Below are positions 4,228-6,117 of a stretch of 6,117 nt of DNA, in pieces. Under the pieces are notes generated by a model that saw only the letters and a program-made list of their open reading frames with translations, was not told where the DNA came from and did not search any database. Location of the stretch: NCBI GenBank assembly GCA_946405115.1, contig CAMJGB010000115.1, positions 1-6,117 of the forward strand, in the 5' to 3' direction. The position numbers were made by a program, and so were the translations under genes. How positions within the stretch are numbered: the first letter of the stretch is position 1; each line of letters starts with the position of its first letter. Source of the DNA: an uncultured Clostridia bacterium. GTDB lineage: Bacteria > Bacillota > Clostridia > Saccharofermentanales > Saccharofermentanaceae.

Positions 4228-5413
4228 GCTCAAGGTACTCCTTCTCTTCATAAGAAAGATTTCCGGATGCGATACCTATCAGGTGATCAGACCACTCGGC
4301 TGCAGTCTTACCGTTATAGATAACCGCATCAAATCCGTCTTTCATGATTCTTTCTACTGCGTCCTGAACAGAAGACGCATCGTTTGCTGATTCAAGCTCC
4401 TTATCAAGCAGCGTCAGCGCACTGTCAGAATATACGATACCCTTAATAAGTGCAACATAGCCCAGGGCTTTTCCAATCGGCACCGCATCGGCAACTCTGA
4501 TCTCGATATATTTCTTCACGCGGAAGTGGAAAAATCCCATCGAGATGATGTGTTCGATATTCTTAGGATCCCTGCCTTCTGCGACGAGATCAAGAGCCGT
4601 CTTGCTTCCAACGCCCTGGGTTACCCCATCCTCTGTATAAAGGATCAGAGGAACATTGCATATAACCTCGGCCATCTTATCGTAGCCAAAGTCCTCATCG
4701 AATGAATGCGGAACAAATCCTGTTCTGTCAGGATCGAGATCATCCCACTGCTGGATTCTGTGAAGATGCTTCTTATCACCTGCTCCGGGCAATGTGGAGT
4801 CAGGATCGCTTTTATTCTCCATCAGGATCATCAGTACAGGCGAAATCTTCTGGAGAACGCGAAGTTTTCTTACCATATCTTCTTCAGAAGAATAATCGAC
4901 CGACACCTGAGCAGATCCCGACGCACGCATCATGTACTTGCCGTATTTACCCGACGTCTTGAAGTAATTATCCATGTGGATATATCTCTTCTTCGGCGAC
5001 AGCGTGATGTCGTCGGGAGTGATAACCCCAAGCTCCACCAGAGGCAGATTGCCCTTGGTGATCATGCGATATCCGCGCTCTTCGAGAAGCGGGGTCCACA
5101 GATCGACAAACTTCTTATAGACCTCCTCGATCTCATGAATCCCGGAATACGGATTGATACTTATCTCGAACTGACACGACGGCTCAAGGCTCGTCGCATA
5201 TTCGTCCGTCGCGTAGCCTACCGGGAACCCGTCCATATAGATGATCTTCGCACCAAGCGAATCGCCGACCTCCTTGATCAGATCCGAGATCTGATGAAAG
5301 TCGATCTGAATTCCGTTCTCATTAATCACAAAATGCTCGATCTCAAGACCGAGCTTCTGTGATGAGGTTTCTCCGCTTCTTATGTAATCGGAAATCTCTT
5401 TAATTAAACTCAT
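4169..5413 (-). CDS. Glutamate-cysteine ligase-like enzyme, plant-type GCS2 family
   Basis: A 414-residue ATP-dependent carboxylate-amine ligase homologue. Blocks recognisable from plant-type GshA, in order: GLEIEHFV at 22-29 (metal-binding acidic residues Glu24, Glu26), SLEPSCQFEIS at 75-85 (SLEPGGQFELS in plant-type enzymes), the KKRYIHMDNYF region at 141-151, MMRASGSAQVSVDY at 161-174 (plant-type MLRTCTVQVNLDF), and FHFRVKKYIEIRVADAVP at 295-312 (VRLKRYIEVRGAD). Length is close to bacterial members. The family joins glutamate through its gamma-carboxyl to an amine, classically that of cysteine. No glutathione synthetase (gshB) is present in the window. The start forms a TAATG junction with the iscU stop, with a modest AGGG site 6 nt upstream. 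The last 59 bp overlap the amidotransferase gene in another frame. True cysteine specificity is inferred; a different amine acceptor, as in EgtA-like or antibiotic-pathway members, is possible. Confidence 0.85.
   Translation of the reverse strand: MSLIKEISDYIRSGETSSQKLGLEIEHFVINENGIQIDFHQISDLIKEVGDSLGAKIIYMDGFPVGYATDEYATSLEPSCQFEISINPYSGIHEIEEVYKKFVDLWTPLLEERGYRMITKGNLPLVELGVITPDDITLSPKKRYIHMDNYFKTSGKYGKYMMRASGSAQVSVDYSSEEDMVRKLRVLQKISPVLMILMENKSDPDSTLPGAGDKKHLHRIQQWDDLDPDRTGFVPHSFDEDFGYDKMAEVICNVPLILYTEDGVTQGVGSKTALDLVAEGRDPKNIEHIISMGFFHFRVKKYIEIRVADAVPIGKALGYVALIKGIVYSDSALTLLDKELESANDASSVQDAVERIMKDGFDAVIYNGKTAAEWSDHLIGIASGNLSYEEKEYLEHVRAFRSNSKAQDNGQRYA
4238..4243 (-). promoter_or_regulatory. 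Ribosome binding site fixing the amidotransferase start
   Basis: AAGGAG on the minus strand lies 10 nt before the ATG of MCELF, inside the upstream ligase coding sequence. No comparable site precedes the alternative ATG at 4251. The internal ATG is therefore the real start, which places the catalytic Cys at residue 2. Confidence 0.8.
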
Positions 5414-5793
5414 TATGCACCCTGCCCGTGTTCTTCATAATCTTTCAATGCCGCTTCGATTGCTTCCTGCGCAAGTACCGAACAGTGCATCTTGTAGTCC
5501 GGAAGTCCGTCCAAAGCCTCAGCTACTGCTTCATTAGTAAGCTTACGTGCTTCCTCTACGGGCTTACCCTTGATAAGCTCTGTTGCCATCGAGCTTGATG
5601 CGATAGCACTTCCGCATCCGAAAGTTTCAAACTTAACATCCTTTACGATGTCGTCCTCAATCTTGAGGTACATCTTCATGATGTCTCCGCACTTTGCGTT
5701 ACCTACTGTACCTACGCCGTTAGCGTCCTCAAGTACGCCTACGTTTCTGGGGTTTCTGAAGTGATCCATTACCTTTTCGCTATATAAAGCCAT
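5413..5793 (-). CDS. iscU: Fe-S cluster assembly scaffold IscU/NifU N-terminal type
   Basis: A 126-residue scaffold on which sulfur from the neighbouring desulfurase and iron are assembled into [2Fe-2S] or [4Fe-4S] clusters. Seen: N-terminal YSEKVMDHFRNPRNVG (4-19), and the three cluster/sulfur Cys at 35 (AKCGD, with Asp37), 60 (FGCGSA) and 104 (KMHCS, with His103). His before the third Cys and the absence of the zinc-site insertion mark it as IscU-type rather than the SufU of Bacillus. The proteobacterial chaperone-recognition motif LPPVK is replaced by LPDYK. The ATG at 5793 is preferred over one 15 codons earlier: AAGGAG (5808-5803) lies 9 nt upstream, and family members start MxYSEKV. It follows the desulfurase by 13 bp and overlaps the ligase gene by one base. 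Confidence 0.93.
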   Translation of the reverse strand: MALYSEKVMDHFRNPRNVGVLEDANGVGTVGNAKCGDIMKMYLKIEDDIVKDVKFETFGCGSAIASSSMATELIKGKPVEEARKLTNEAVAEALDGLPDYKMHCSVLAQEAIEAALKDYEEHGQGA

Positions 5794-5802
5794 ATTGTGT
5801 TT

Positions 5803-5808
5803 CTCCTT
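5803..5808 (-). promoter_or_regulatory. Ribosome binding site of iscU overlapping the desulfurase stop codon
   Basis: AAGGAG on the minus strand uses the last two bases of the desulfurase TAA (5809-5807) as its first bases and sits 9 nt before the iscU ATG at 5793. This decides the iscU start and couples the two genes closely. Confidence 0.8.
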
Positions 5809-6117
5809 ATAAAATGTGCTGTGCCTTACCTGCTTCAAGATCGCGCCATACGGGCGAGAATCCTCTTAAGTAAGTAACTACATCCTTAACTGATGTGATG
5901 ATGTAATCTGCGTCTTCATCCGTGATGTCCTCGCCCAAGCTTAAACGGAGTGAACCGTGTGCTACATCGTGTACGCGTCCTATTGCAAGAAGAACGTGGG
6001 AAGGATCCAGGGAACCTGATGTGCACGCACTGCCGGAAGAAGCTGCAATACCCTTGTCGTCAAGAAGCAGAAGCAATGACTCCCCCTCGATGCCTTCGAA
6101 ACAGAAGTTGATGTTAC
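5807..6117 (-). CDS. iscS: Cysteine desulfurase NifS/IscS, C-terminal fragment (5' part outside window)
   Basis: An open frame enters from the window edge and gives 102 residues plus a stop. It begins [19 protein letters not shown], followed by [20 protein letters not shown]. The catalytic persulfide-forming Cys is the one in [10 protein letters not shown] (codon at 6025-6023), in the long-loop arrangement of class I NifS/IscS enzymes. The PLP lysine and the N-terminal two-thirds are outside the window. The enzyme removes sulfur from cysteine, leaving alanine, and passes it to the IscU scaffold encoded 13 bp downstream. A TTG at 6076 is not the start: the family sequence continues upstream in frame without a break to the edge. 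The gene could equally be called nifS; without the rest of the locus the two names cannot be separated. Confidence 0.95.
   Translation of the reverse strand, partial: NINFCFEGIEGESLLLLLDDKGIAASSGSACTSGSLDPSHVLLAIGRVHDVAHGSLRLSLGEDITDEDADYIITSVKDVVTYLRGFSPVWRDLEAGKAQHIL

Noticed and set aside
4228..4251. Upstream in-frame ATG giving a 260-residue amidotransferase
   Set aside because: It would add eight residues before the obligatory N-terminal Cys nucleophile and has no ribosome binding site; the ATG at 4227 has AAGGAG 10 nt upstream.
4706..5362. 218-codon open frame on the plus strand, antisense to the ligase gene
   Set aside because: Basic, low-meaning translation without a domain, no suitable ribosome binding site, wholly opposite a well-supported gene.
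3469..5413. Ergothioneine biosynthesis (EgtA/EgtC) as the role of the ligase-hydrolase pair
   Set aside because: No EgtB sulfoxide synthase or EgtD methyltransferase is nearby, and the gene context looks anaerobic. The resemblance is limited to the two general families.
5794..5838. Upstream ATG giving a 141-residue IscU
   Set aside because: It would overlap the desulfurase end. The family start MALYSEKV and a good AAGGAG site place the start at 5793.
5807..6076. Treating the TTG at 6076 as the start of an 89-residue protein
   Set aside because: The NifS/IscS sequence continues in frame upstream to the window edge, so this is simply the truncated C-terminus of a normal gene.

Overview
The window looks like a piece of the chromosome of an anaerobic, moderate-GC Firmicute, probably in Clostridia (Lachnospiraceae or Oscillospiraceae). 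This is inferred from strong AGGAGG-type ribosome binding sites, an IscU rather than SufU scaffold beside a cysteine desulfurase, a MccA/MccB-type reverse transsulfuration pair and a NIL-domain MetN. I cannot assign a genus. Every gene reads on the minus strand, so the biological order runs from high to low coordinates, and every recognisable gene handles sulfur or cysteine.

Upstream operon (6117 down to about 3391): the 3' end of a NifS/IscS cysteine desulfurase (cut by the window edge), an IscU/NifU Fe-S scaffold, a plant-type (GCS2) glutamate-cysteine ligase-like enzyme, and a class II glutamine amidotransferase-fold hydrolase whose start overlaps the ligase by 59 bp. A strong intrinsic terminator at 3391-3418 closes this unit. 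The ligase plus Ntn-hydrolase pair looks like a system for attaching and removing a gamma-glutamyl group. Its substrate is unknown; cysteine is the obvious candidate.

Intergenic control region (3146-3468): immediately after that terminator lies a near-consensus sigma-A-type promoter (TTGACA, 17 bp, TAAAAT) overlapped by a dyad. It is followed by a leader of about 200 nt. The leader encodes a previously unannotated 25-codon peptide with four Cys codons, including a tandem Cys-Cys at codons 5-6. It then has an intrinsic terminator and a segment inside the peptide ORF that can form an alternative antiterminator. This is the layout of a ribosome-mediated, cysteine-sensing transcription attenuator, and it is the most interesting thing in the window.

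Downstream operon (3145 down to 1): mccB (cystathionine gamma-lyase/synthase), mccA (cystathionine beta-synthase/OAS sulfhydrylase family), metN and the first codons of metI. The gaps are short or absent: 18 bp between mccB and mccA, a TAATG overlap between mccA and metN, and metN abutting metI. The logic is import of methionine (or a related sulfur compound) and conversion of methionine-derived homocysteine through cystathionine to cysteine. Expression would be released when Cys-tRNA becomes scarce. The cysteine made would feed the desulfurase and gamma-glutamyl ligase encoded just upstream.
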